From a virus: a stretch of DNA of 46,935 bases. Location of the stretch: positions 1 to 46,935 of IMG/VR virus record IMGVR_UViG_3300030616_000038; one strand, 5' to 3'. The notes beneath the pieces were generated by a model, which worked only from the letters and a program-made list of their open reading frames with translations, was not told the origin of the DNA and did not search any database. Below, piece by piece: positions 24,221-32,227 of this stretch (position 1 is the first letter of the stretch; every line of letters begins with the position of its first letter). The position numbers and the translations under genes were made by a program.

Positions 24221-25090
24221 ATGCCGATCATCGATATCGAGTGCCCAACCGGCCTAAAAGGAAAAGTGCGCGGTCTAGAAGGAATCGACGGCCGCTTTCT
24301 CACCAACCGATCGCTCGTAAGGAAGGGTCTACTTTTGGACCACATCCTTTCGAATTGCTGGATCGAAACCATTGATCCCGGGATCTACAAAGCCTCTGCG
24401 GGAGGCGCTCTCAATTGGGGGCAAGTGCTGCAAGGGGATCGAATGTACGCTTTGCTTCAGATCCGGATCGCTGGATCGCAAGGCTCGGATTTCGAGTTTT
24501 CGACCCAGTGCAAGAACCGGGCATGCAGAGAAAAGTTTCCCTGGGAAATCGATCTCGAAGATCTCCCGATCAAGCTACTAGACGAGGAAGTGAAGGCGAA
24601 GCTTGCGGCCGGAGAGAATCGTTTCGAGACCCGCGTTCCGGGCACGGAAGAGCGCAAGCAACTGCAAGCCGGCGATCGCGATTCCCGCGGGATCATCCTG
24701 CGAAAATCAAAGAGCGAGATCATCCCAAACACGGGTCAGCGCATTTGGTTTTCGCTACCGACCGGATCTGACGAAGCGAAGATGGCCAAGATCACGAGGC
24801 AGAACCCGGCACTCAAAGAAAACGAGTTGGTCACTTCGATCGCAATGCGCGTCGCTGAAGTGGAAGGCGTCGAGTTCAAGAAGGGTAAGCGCATCGAAAG
24901 CGCTCTTGAGTATTTGGAAACCGTGGGTCTGCAAGATCTCGCTGTGCTTCTGGACCGCTTCGACGAAGTCGATTGCGGAGTCGATACCGTGATCGAAGTC
25001 GAGTGCCCGCATTGCCAGAACCTAATGGACGTCGATCTCCCTTTCGACGAGAACTTTTTCTTCAAGCGGACCCGGAGAGTGGTCCGGTAG
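24221..25090 (+). CDS. Tail assembly chaperone, zinc-binding (short form)
   Basis: 289 residues. Two CxnC pairs, C97/C102 (CKNRAC) and C262/C265 (CPHC), look like zinc ligands; the end VECPHCQNLMDVDLPFDENF resembles the C-terminal zinc-ribbon of T4 gp26-like baseplate/tail assembly proteins. Its location between the tail tube and the tape measure is that of the tail assembly chaperone, which coats the tape measure during tail growth. In the last 50 bases a slippery heptamer allows a -1 shift into the following frame, making a 372-residue long form. The ATG is leaderless-like, with an extended -10 box six bases upstream. Confidence 0.75.
   Translation: MPIIDIECPTGLKGKVRGLEGIDGRFLTNRSLVRKGLLLDHILSNCWIETIDPGIYKASAGGALNWGQVLQGDRMYALLQIRIAGSQGSDFEFSTQCKNRACREKFPWEIDLEDLPIKLLDEEVKAKLAAGENRFETRVPGTEERKQLQAGDRDSRGIILRKSKSEIIPNTGQRIWFSLPTGSDEAKMAKITRQNPALKENELVTSIAMRVAEVEGVEFKKGKRIESALEYLETVGLQDLAVLLDRFDEVDCGVDTVIEVECPHCQNLMDVDLPFDENFFFKRTRRVVR
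25039..25045 (+). promoter_or_regulatory. -1 ribosomal frameshift site C CCT TTC
   Basis: In the chaperone reading frame the heptamer is CTC CCT TTC, that is X XXY YYZ with X=C, Y=T. A -1 slip re-pairs CCT to CCC and TTC to TTT, both allowed for the same tRNAs. It enters the downstream frame, which is open from 24772 to 25338. A 6-bp hairpin CGGACC/GGTCCG (25067-25086) lies 21 nt downstream, farther than usual. Confidence 0.65.
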
Positions 25091-25338
25091 ACGAAGACGG
25101 GGAGCCGATCGAAATCGATCCGGTCGTGGCCTACCTATTCGGGGTCTACGACCGCGAAACGTACCTAAAAACGCTCTTCGCGCTCACCTACTGTCAGCAC
25201 GGCGGTAGTGGGTTACACTTGAGCTTGTCGGACGTGTATTCTCTCCCGCTAGACGAACTTGAATGGTGGACCGAAGAGCTTCACTCACGGAGACGTGCTG
25301 AAGCAGAAGCGATCAGGAGAGCATCCAAAAAGAAGTGA
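25045..25338 (+). CDS. Tail assembly chaperone extension (frameshift product, GT-like)
   Basis: 97 residues entered by a -1 shift after F275 of the upstream gene, giving RRELFLQADPE at the junction. The body, VVAYLFGVYDRETYLKTLFA then LSDVYSLPLDELEWWTEELH, is a helical domain much like the C-terminal T part of phage tail chaperones, which bind tape measure and tube. No ATG with a ribosome-binding site is present in this frame after the overlap; the nearest independent starts are an ATG at 24973 deep inside the upstream gene or a GTG at 25126. Expression only by frameshift is therefore the best explanation. It ends six bases before the tape measure gene. Confidence 0.7.
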   Translation, partial: RRELFLQADPESGPVDEDGEPIEIDPVVAYLFGVYDRETYLKTLFALTYCQHGGSGLHLSLSDVYSLPLDELEWWTEELHSRRRAEAEAIRRASKKK

Positions 25339-25344
25339 CGGCCA

Positions 25345-28122
25345 ATGGCGCTTAACAACATGGGTCTAGGTTTCCTTTTCACTGCGCGCGATCTCGCGTC
25401 GGGTGTGATGCGCAAGGTACAAGGCAACTTCAACTCGGTCGCTAACCAGAGCGCCAAAGGTGCAATGATGATGCAAGCTGCGTTTGGCGCGGTGGGACCG
25501 GCGCTCGCGATCATGGGCGCCGGTCTCGGGACCATTGCAGCCGGCTTCAGCGCAGCCAACAAGTTTGGTGAATTCGAGCAAGCGCTAGCAGCAGTCAGGG
25601 GTGTCACCAAAGCCACCGAAGCAGAGGTTGCGAAGCTCCGCGATACTGCGATCCAAGCTGGGATCGAAACGCAATTCTCACCAAAGGAAGCGACCGAAGG
25701 TTTGCTTTCGCTGGCCACTGCAGGTCAGACCGCGGAGCAAGCAACGCAGAGTTTGATCCCGGTGCTAGATCTTGCCGCTGGATCACTCGGTCAGCTAGGG
25801 GTCGCTGAAGCAGCAGAAGCGGTGGTCGGTACATTGAACGCGTATGGTAGCGCAGCCGATCAAGCCGCGGACGTGACCGACCGCTTGCTGCGTATCACTC
25901 AGCTCACCAACTTTCAGACCCGGGACTTTTCGATCGGGCTATCGAAGGCGGCCGCGGCAGGCGCTACCTTCAATCAAGACCTGAACGATATTTTGATCAG
26001 TATGGGTCTGCTTCGAAACAGAAACATCGACGCGAGCTCTTCAGCGACCGCGCTTCGTGAATCGCTACGAAGGATCGGATCGGACGAGCGTGCGCAAGAA
26101 GCGATCAAGAAGTACGACGTCGCAATCTTCGACGCAGCCGGTCAAATGCGATCGATCATCGACATCACCAACGACTTCGCAGCGGCGACCAAAGATCTCG
26201 GAGACGAAGAGCGCAACCGTGCTGTGGTGCAAGCGTTTGGAGCTCGCGGTCTGCTAGCCTTCAATGCGATCCAAAAGGCTTCATTCACTCAAGTCAAGAA
26301 CGGCGTCACGACCACTTACCAAGGTGCAGAAGCGATCGCAAAGCTACGCGAGCAGATGGGAGAGGCAACCGGAACGGCCGAAGGCTTCAAAGAAAAGCTT
26401 CTCGAAACCTACGAAGGTCAAAAGACTCTGCTGAAGGGTACGCTTGAGACCTTGGGAATTGTCAGCGGTGAAGGTTTCGCGGCTGCGTTCAAGCCTATCG
26501 TGAGCATTCTAGTCAACGGGCTTAACGCCGTGATCAAGGTGACCAAGGCTACGCCGACACCGATCAAGCAATTGGTCGCAGGCTTGGTCGTGTTCTTGGG
26601 GACCTTCTTGGCTGGCGGCGGAGCGGTCACTTTGCTAGCGGCTACGATCGCTCTGTTGATCCCGGCACTGAAGATCGTCGCAATCATCTTTGCGGTGGTT
26701 GGTGCGGCGCTGCTTCCGCTGATCGCTACCATCGGAGCAGCGATCTTCATGTTCGTAGCCTTCCGAGAAGCCTTCGACCAAAACGTGGGAGGGATCAGGG
26801 ATTCAGCCGGCGGGGTCTTCGATGATATCCGGCTTGCCTTCAATGCGATCCAACAGCTCTTTGCACAGGGTGGATTCTCTGGGGAAGTGCGTAAGGAAAT
26901 GCAGAAGGCGGAGAACCAAGGGATCCGTGCGTTCGCGATCGGCGTCTTCGTTTGGGTGGAGCGCATCAAGAATTTCTTCGCTGGGATCGTTACCGGTTGG
27001 AAGGCTGGGATCGGAGATCTGGGTCCAGTCTTCTCGGAGCTCTTCGATCAGCTTCGCGTGCTTTGGGATACACTGGTCCGTCTCTTTGGCGGAGGGGAAG
27101 TCGATCCAAAAGCAAATCAAGCAAAGTGGGAAAGCTGGGGAGCGACCGGAGTATCGGTTGGCGTAGCGATATCCAAAGCGGTCGGGATCGTGGTGAAGGG
27201 ATTGATCCTAGCTGTGCGCGCTACGCAAGCCACAGTGCGAGCTTTCGAAACGTTCAAGGATACGTTTGATTCTGAAGCTCGACCATCGGTCGATCAGATG
27301 ACCAAGAGCTTGGATGATCTAGCCGATAGCTTCGGCACGGTCGACACGCGCGCCGGCGAGACCGGCGAAAAAATGAGCTCGGTTTTTCGGATCGCGATCT
27401 TTGGCGTGAAGCTTCTGACCAGAGCGATAGCGGTCACGGCTGCGACCTTCAGCATCATTGCGACGGTGGTCACTACTGCACTCGGAATCATTCGGGCGGT
27501 TATGTCCGGGACCGTGGCGTATATCATAGGAGCGTGGAAGACCGGGACCGCTATCCTGACTGCAGTAATCAACGGCGATTGGGCCGCGGTTTGGCAAGGA
27601 CTCAAGATGCAAGTCTTCGGAGTGCTGACCGCGATCCTTGGAGCCATGAACGCTATGGTGCTCGGCATAGCCAAAGCAATCGACGCGATCGGTGCTCTTG
27701 CAGGCAAGGATCTAGGAGCGACCAAGCTAGCTGAAGCAGCGGTCCAGAACGTAGAAGCTAACCTGTCGCGAGTTACCGGAACCGAGATCGTTAGCGGTCA
27801 AGTTCAACTCACTGCAGGAGAGCCACAGCAAGAAGGTCGCGCGCAGTTGCAGAAGAGCTTTGACCTGATCTCTTCTGATCTAGAAACACTTCTCTCCACT
27901 ATGCCGTCAACGGCTGAAGCTGAGTCACGCTCGGATGATCTAGCGAGTCTGGAACGTGAAATTCAAGCAATGTCCAAAGAGCTCGGCACGCTCGGGAAGC
28001 AACCGATCCGCACTTCGGTTTCGGTCAATCTCGACGAGGAAGCGATCGGAAAGGCGATTGCGAAAACCAATCGCAAGGGGGACGCGCTTGGTGGAGAACC
28101 GGGAGCTTCGCCGCAGGAGTGA
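25345..28122 (+). CDS. Tail tape measure protein
   Basis: 925 residues, of the TP901/PhageMin_Tail type. The N-terminal part (about 60-300) contains LAAVRGVTKATEAEVAKLRD and the region with FSPKEATEGLLSLATAGQTA, then LRNRNIDASSSATALRESLRR, familiar landmarks of the family. Residues about 390-460 hold several hydrophobic helices (TLLAATIALLIPALKIVAII and more), thought in other phages to help DNA cross the inner membrane. The C-terminus is charged. Its length sets tail length; at about 0.15 nm per residue the tail tube would be roughly 140 nm. The position after the chaperone pair is canonical. Confidence 0.93.
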   Translation: MALNNMGLGFLFTARDLASGVMRKVQGNFNSVANQSAKGAMMMQAAFGAVGPALAIMGAGLGTIAAGFSAANKFGEFEQALAAVRGVTKATEAEVAKLRDTAIQAGIETQFSPKEATEGLLSLATAGQTAEQATQSLIPVLDLAAGSLGQLGVAEAAEAVVGTLNAYGSAADQAADVTDRLLRITQLTNFQTRDFSIGLSKAAAAGATFNQDLNDILISMGLLRNRNIDASSSATALRESLRRIGSDERAQEAIKKYDVAIFDAAGQMRSIIDITNDFAAATKDLGDEERNRAVVQAFGARGLLAFNAIQKASFTQVKNGVTTTYQGAEAIAKLREQMGEATGTAEGFKEKLLETYEGQKTLLKGTLETLGIVSGEGFAAAFKPIVSILVNGLNAVIKVTKATPTPIKQLVAGLVVFLGTFLAGGGAVTLLAATIALLIPALKIVAIIFAVVGAALLPLIATIGAAIFMFVAFREAFDQNVGGIRDSAGGVFDDIRLAFNAIQQLFAQGGFSGEVRKEMQKAENQGIRAFAIGVFVWVERIKNFFAGIVTGWKAGIGDLGPVFSELFDQLRVLWDTLVRLFGGGEVDPKANQAKWESWGATGVSVGVAISKAVGIVVKGLILAVRATQATVRAFETFKDTFDSEARPSVDQMTKSLDDLADSFGTVDTRAGETGEKMSSVFRIAIFGVKLLTRAIAVTAATFSIIATVVTTALGIIRAVMSGTVAYIIGAWKTGTAILTAVINGDWAAVWQGLKMQVFGVLTAILGAMNAMVLGIAKAIDAIGALAGKDLGATKLAEAAVQNVEANLSRVTGTEIVSGQVQLTAGEPQQEGRAQLQKSFDLISSDLETLLSTMPSTAEAESRSDDLASLEREIQAMSKELGTLGKQPIRTSVSVNLDEEAIGKAIAKTNRKGDALGGEPGASPQE

Positions 28123-28128
28123 TAGGCA

Positions 28129-28761
28129 ATGACCGATCTTGCTGCTAGCCGCAAACCTTCCCGAATGAGTTTGACCAACCTGAATAACGGAAGGTCACTA
28201 GAAGCGCAATTCAACCCGGAAGAGCTGACCGAGCTCTTGGAAGCCAATTGGAACAATCTGGTCATACTTGGAATGAGCCACGAGCCTTCGCAGTATTCGC
28301 ACACTAGCAACCAGAGCTTTGAGTTTACGCTTACCTTTGATGCTCTCGACAATGGCGGCGGCGCTTGCGTGACTCACGACCCAGAGATCAGCACTCAGTC
28401 CGAGTTGGTTGCAGCGTTACGATCGACCGGCACGATCTCGGGGCAAGGTAGAACGCAGAATCGGTTGGCTGATATTTTGCTGGCCAGAAACTACTTGCTC
28501 TCTCTCTTCTACGCTCCGCAAGGCGCGCAAGACGTCAGCGGTGGAGCTCCACCGCGATTCCTTTTCGTGTGGCCAAACCTGATCGTACTGACCTGCAAAA
28601 TCGATCGATGCCGGATAAGGCACCGGCGCTTCAACCTCCAAGCTCAGACCACGCTTTTTCAGGCGGAGATCTCGATCTCTGAGATCCGAGACGTGCGCTT
28701 GCACAGCGACGAAGTCTTTTACGATGGCACGATCAGAAGCCCTGCAGGAGTTAGCTACTAA
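28129..28761 (+). CDS. Baseplate/tube initiator protein (CIS tube / gp53-Afp7-like N-terminal part)
   Basis: 210 residues with ribosome-binding site GGAGTGATAGGCA. It shows LEAQFNPEELTELLEANW then FEFTLTFDAL, the FNP..(beta) pattern of proteins that link tube and baseplate in contractile injection systems. The middle LAARNYLLSLFYAP-like section and PPRFLFVWPNLIVL also match this type. In related systems a LysM domain follows in the same protein; here the LysM-like part is the next gene, which starts in the TAATG overlap. Confidence 0.75.
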   Translation: MTDLAASRKPSRMSLTNLNNGRSLEAQFNPEELTELLEANWNNLVILGMSHEPSQYSHTSNQSFEFTLTFDALDNGGGACVTHDPEISTQSELVAALRSTGTISGQGRTQNRLADILLARNYLLSLFYAPQGAQDVSGGAPPRFLFVWPNLIVLTCKIDRCRIRHRRFNLQAQTTLFQAEISISEIRDVRLHSDEVFYDGTIRSPAGVSY

Positions 28762-29108
28762 TGCCACCGCGCAAGTATTCGCGTCACCTATTCACGCTCG
28801 GAATCAAGAACGCGGATGATTCCAAAGAGCGAGTGTTTCTAACCGACCGCTCGCGCTACTTCTTTCGGGTGCTTCCAGATAACCGTCAGCATGTAGTGAT
28901 CGAAGGCGACTCGCTTTTCAATCTTGCCGGTCGCTACTTCTCTCCGATCTCTAGGGCCTGCGGGATTTGGTGGATCATTGCAGACTTTCAGCCTGAGCCG
29001 ATTCACGATCCCACACTGAAGCTTGCACGTGGTCGGCTAATGATCATTCCGTCGCTTGCTACCGTGCTTGCTGAGATCTTCAGTGTGAGCCGCAGAGAGA
29101 CGGGATGA
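28761..29108 (+). CDS. LysM-like tail protein
   Basis: 115 residues starting in a TAATG overlap. The centre, HVVIEGDSLFNLAGRYF, followed by IWWIIADFQPEPI and a final LARGRLMIIPS, is the pattern of LysM-type domains in tail proteins such as T4 gp53 or P2 gpX, which sit near hub and tube. Here LysM may bind protein partners rather than cell wall. Its stop overlaps the next start (ATGA). Confidence 0.75.
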   Translation: MPPRKYSRHLFTLGIKNADDSKERVFLTDRSRYFFRVLPDNRQHVVIEGDSLFNLAGRYFSPISRACGIWWIIADFQPEPIHDPTLKLARGRLMIIPSLATVLAEIFSVSRRETG

Positions 29109-30343
29109 ACCGTGACGCTCCGATCTTCTACGTCAAGGTCTCCCCAAAAGGAGCACGCGGAGATCCGCAAGAGCGCGTCGATGTGAGTGGTAGGATCCTT
29201 GGCTTCGGCTTCGAGGATGACGAGAAGAAAGCGGACGTCCTGAAGCTCTCGGTCGATAACTTCGACCTGACCCAGATTGACGGCCCTCATTGGAGAAAGG
29301 GTCAAGTGCTGATCGCTGCTTGGGGATATGTGGGGGCAATGACTCCGGAGCGTGAGTGCGTGATCAAGAAGGTCAGCGGATCCAATCCGCTAACCATCGA
29401 AGCGCACGCAAAAAGCGTTTTGATGGACCGCGAGATCAGGTCTCGCACGTGGGATAACAAAACGCGATCCGAAGTGGTAAAGGAGATCGCAGAAGCAAAC
29501 GGCTATCTCGGTGATCGGGTGCACATACAAGCGACCGAGGTCAAATATGAATCGATCACACAAGCTCGGCTTAGCGACGCCCAATTTCTGCGGCATCTTG
29601 CCAACAAGGAAGGGTTCGAATTCTTCGTCGACTTCGATGGGCTGCACTGGCACGAGCGCAAGTTAGGTCAGCGCCCGGTCAAAACGCTGACCTACTACAT
29701 CGATCCGGGTAAAGGCGACATCCAAAAATGGTCCATCGACGGCGATATCACGAAGCGACCTAGCAGCGTTAAGCTTCGCGGTCGTGATCCTTTGCGCAAG
29801 GCAACTTTCGAAGCGAAAGCGGATAACCAAAGCACTAGCAACCGCGACACGCTAGGCGATACTTTGGAAGTGATCGACGCTCAGACCGGAGCTTCGCTAG
29901 GCGATCGATCGATCAATACTTCGCACGATGAAACGCTGCCTACCTCTGAAGCTTCGAAGGAAGGCGCGGAACGTGCGGCCGCAGGTCGCTACAAGCGAGC
30001 GCAAGCCAACACGATCAAGCTTACGGTCGAGATCATCGGAGATCCGGATCTGGTAGCGAAGAGCGTGATCCAGGTTAATGGTATCGGGGAAACCTTGTCC
30101 GGGCGCTACTACATTTCGAGCATAAGCAATGACGTGCAATCGGGAGGCTTCCTCCAAAAGCTCAGGCTGAAGCGTGACGCTTCGAGCTCTAGCGCTTCAG
30201 GCGGAGGGGTTGCGGCCGCAGGCAAGAAGAACGCTCAGCCAGCAAAGCAGAATGGTGGAGACCCAGTGCCAGTGGAAGTGATCGATCCAGTGACCGGAAA
30301 GTCGCGCGGGACGCGTTACGTGGATAACAAGGGACGGGAGTAA
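29105..30343 (+). CDS. Baseplate hub protein (gpD/gp27-like)
   Basis: 412 residues. The order of elements matches late-control D / gp27 hub proteins: an opening beta barrel (PIFYVKVSPKG, then LKLSVDNFDL), the KGQVLIAAWGY segment, VVKEIAEANGYLGD, and the repeated-barrel stretch SITQARLSDAQFLRHLANKE with EFFVDFDGLHWHER. The last 70 residues are Ser/Gly/Pro-rich and end in VIDPVTGKSRGTRYVDNKGR. The hub forms the centre of the baseplate at the tube end, holding the spike encoded next. ATGA overlap at the start and TAATG overlap at the end. Confidence 0.85.
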   Translation: MNRDAPIFYVKVSPKGARGDPQERVDVSGRILGFGFEDDEKKADVLKLSVDNFDLTQIDGPHWRKGQVLIAAWGYVGAMTPERECVIKKVSGSNPLTIEAHAKSVLMDREIRSRTWDNKTRSEVVKEIAEANGYLGDRVHIQATEVKYESITQARLSDAQFLRHLANKEGFEFFVDFDGLHWHERKLGQRPVKTLTYYIDPGKGDIQKWSIDGDITKRPSSVKLRGRDPLRKATFEAKADNQSTSNRDTLGDTLEVIDAQTGASLGDRSINTSHDETLPTSEASKEGAERAAAGRYKRAQANTIKLTVEIIGDPDLVAKSVIQVNGIGETLSGRYYISSISNDVQSGGFLQKLRLKRDASSSSASGGGVAAAGKKNAQPAKQNGGDPVPVEVIDPVTGKSRGTRYVDNKGRE

Positions 30344-30987
30344 TGCCAGGCGATCAAGAGAACTACGATGGGACCGCGCGATACTTCGGGCTGTACTCTG
30401 GAGTTGTGGTCGAGCGTGCAGATCCGCGCAAGCTCGGACGCGTGCGTGTTCAGATCCCAGGGCTGATCGATGATAAGAGCGCTTGGGCTTGGCCGCTTGC
30501 AATGCCAGGCGCGGGAGGCTATCGGCTAGGGTTCAAGATCATTCCGAAGGTCGGCGCGGAAGTGGCCGTTCTATTCATGCAAGGAGACATCGATCGTCCC
30601 TACTACTTCGCTGGCAATTGGGGAGCTCCGGAAGACGATGATCCGGAAGTGCCAGGCGGAGGGAGAGCGGCTCCGATCGAAGATGAAGTCAACGCGGTTG
30701 GCGAAGAGCTAACGGCTGAGGAAGCTCCGGACGTTCACACGCTCGAAACCGATAGCTGGCTCGTGGTCTTCGATGAACGCGAAGATTCTGGAGATCGCAG
30801 AAAGGGTGCACTCTTTTTTCGGCACAAGCTGACCGGTGATGTGATCGAATACGATTCGAAGATCCAAGGTTGGCTGATACGCGGGTCCGCGGTGGTATCG
30901 GTCGAAGCTAAAGCGCTGCTCAATTTCGAAGCTCCGCAGGTCCAGATCAATAAGCGACGCGTGCGAAACTCGGAGGAACCGATCTGA
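30343..30987 (+). CDS. Baseplate spike protein (gpV/gp5-like, OB fold)
   Basis: 214 residues. Residues about 12-100 form an OB-fold spike base: LYSGVVVERADPRKLGRVRV then AWPLAMPGAGG, GAEVAVLFMQGDIDRPYYF, the clear signature of Phage_base_V domains. An acidic linker follows, then a beta-rich segment that probably forms the needle-like spike (GALFFRHKLTGDVIEYDSK, SVEAKALLNFEAPQVQINKR, the latter typical of repeated beta-helix strands). It punctures the outer envelope at contraction. Confidence 0.88.
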   Translation: MPGDQENYDGTARYFGLYSGVVVERADPRKLGRVRVQIPGLIDDKSAWAWPLAMPGAGGYRLGFKIIPKVGAEVAVLFMQGDIDRPYYFAGNWGAPEDDDPEVPGGGRAAPIEDEVNAVGEELTAEEAPDVHTLETDSWLVVFDEREDSGDRRKGALFFRHKLTGDVIEYDSKIQGWLIRGSAVVSVEAKALLNFEAPQVQINKRRVRNSEEPI

Positions 30988-31757
30988 TGCCGCTCAACCG
31001 TGACCTTGCAGAATTTTGCATCCGGCTTCGGACCGCTCCGGACGAGATCTGCTTCACGCTTCCTGGTGGAGCGCAAGCGTGCATCGAGCTGGACGCGAAA
31101 GCTCCGGACGTGGCCGAGCTAGCTAAGAAGGGATTCGCTCAGCTGAACGCGGCGCTCACTCCGCTAAAACCGCTCTTCGATATTATCGACGTGATCGTGG
31201 CGCTAAAGGACTGCATCCAAGCGATCCCGGATTCGATCGGACCGCCACCATCGCCAACGCCGATCATCGAATGCTTGCAAAACCTACTCGCGAAAGTGCA
31301 AGCGCTTTTGCGATTGCTTCCCCAGTATTCGATTCCGCTTCTGATCGCGGAAGTGCTGGACGTGCTGATCATGTTTCTCGAAGGGTACAAGGCGCAAATG
31401 CAGGCCCAGCTTCGCGCGCTTCAGAGGATCGTCGAAGCAGGCACGCGAGCCACCGAGCTCGGCAACGTGGACTTTCAATTGCTGCTTGATTGTGCCGAAG
31501 GAAATATGGGGGTCGAAGCAGCCAACCTGAACGCGAGCGTGAAGCCTCTCAACCGCTTGCTAGGTACGATCAATTTCTTCGCCGACCTTGCGGGGCTCCC
31601 ATGCATCCCGAGTGTTCCGGACCTTAGCGAGCTCAACCAGAGCTCAATCGATCAGATCGATCAGATCATCGAAATTCTGATGCGCATTCGCCGGCTGATC
31701 CCGGTCCCAACGATCGACATGAGCAAGCCGAGCGCCACGTCCAAACCGTGCGAGTAG
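30987..31757 (+). CDS. Baseplate-region helical protein
   Basis: 256 residues in a one-base overlap with the spike gene. Mostly helical, Leu/Ile/Pro-rich, with several paired Cys (C22, C30, C72, C91, C172, C206 by count, and a final CE). Segments such as LKPLFDIIDVIVALKDCIQA and IIECLQNLLAKVQALLRLL repeat a helical hairpin style. Similar helical proteins occur next to gpV-like spikes in contractile tails, but I do not recognise a named family. Confidence 0.65.
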   Translation: MPLNRDLAEFCIRLRTAPDEICFTLPGGAQACIELDAKAPDVAELAKKGFAQLNAALTPLKPLFDIIDVIVALKDCIQAIPDSIGPPPSPTPIIECLQNLLAKVQALLRLLPQYSIPLLIAEVLDVLIMFLEGYKAQMQAQLRALQRIVEAGTRATELGNVDFQLLLDCAEGNMGVEAANLNASVKPLNRLLGTINFFADLAGLPCIPSVPDLSELNQSSIDQIDQIIEILMRIRRLIPVPTIDMSKPSATSKPCE

Positions 31758-31769
31758 GAGGATCGATCG

Positions 31770-32207
31770 ATGGCAGAGCAGATCAATCCAGCCGAAGCCT
31801 TCATAGGGGTTGGAATCATTCGGCCTTTTCAGAGGGACAAGAAGAACGATTATGCAAGCGCCGGCGGTCGGCGCTTGGTGGCAAGCTGTGTCGGTCAGGT
31901 CATTGGAACCGATGCGCAGAGCGAGGTCAGCCGGGGGGAGCTTCCTTGGCGGACCGACTTTGGATCGTGGGTCCACTTACTACGCCACCGCAAAGGACCG
32001 GCTACGGTCGAGCTCTTGCGCGCGTACATTCAAGACGCGGTCAAGCGTTGGGAACCGCGGGTTTCTTTCACCAGGACGATCCCGGTCTTCGATGGACCGC
32101 AAAGGCTCCTATCTGCCAAGGTCAGGTTTGACCTTATCGCTGAGAATCGACCGGGAAATCAGGTCACGCTGAGCGACCAAGAAGTGGAAGTCTCGATCGG
32201 CGGCTAG
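31770..32207 (+). CDS. Baseplate wedge protein (gp25-like)
   Basis: 145 residues with a very strong ribosome-binding site (GGAGGATCGATCG). It contains EVSRGELPWRTDFGSWVHLL and AVKRWEPRVSFTRTI, matching the GELP..pefG..l and W.PRV motifs of gp25/gpW-like wedge proteins (a lysozyme-like fold, not catalytic). In other phages this part binds the J-like wedge subunit and starts sheath assembly. The J-like gene follows 20 bases later. Confidence 0.87.
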   Translation: MAEQINPAEAFIGVGIIRPFQRDKKNDYASAGGRRLVASCVGQVIGTDAQSEVSRGELPWRTDFGSWVHLLRHRKGPATVELLRAYIQDAVKRWEPRVSFTRTIPVFDGPQRLLSAKVRFDLIAENRPGNQVTLSDQEVEVSIGG

Positions 32208-32212
32208 CTCGC

Positions 32213-32221
32213 TGGTATGCT
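32213..32221 (+). promoter_or_regulatory. Extended -10 promoter before the J-like gene
   Basis: TGG-TATGCT ends 6 nt before the ATG at 32228. There is no Shine-Dalgarno site in the 20-nt gap. The pattern matches other leaderless candidates in this window. Confidence 0.45.
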
Positions 32222-32227
32222 GGCGCC

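Noticed and set aside
25054-25063. CTTTTTCTT run as the frameshift site
   Set aside because: In frame it reads AAC TTT TTC, so a -1 slip would leave a first-base mismatch; the CCCTTTC heptamer just upstream fits perfectly.
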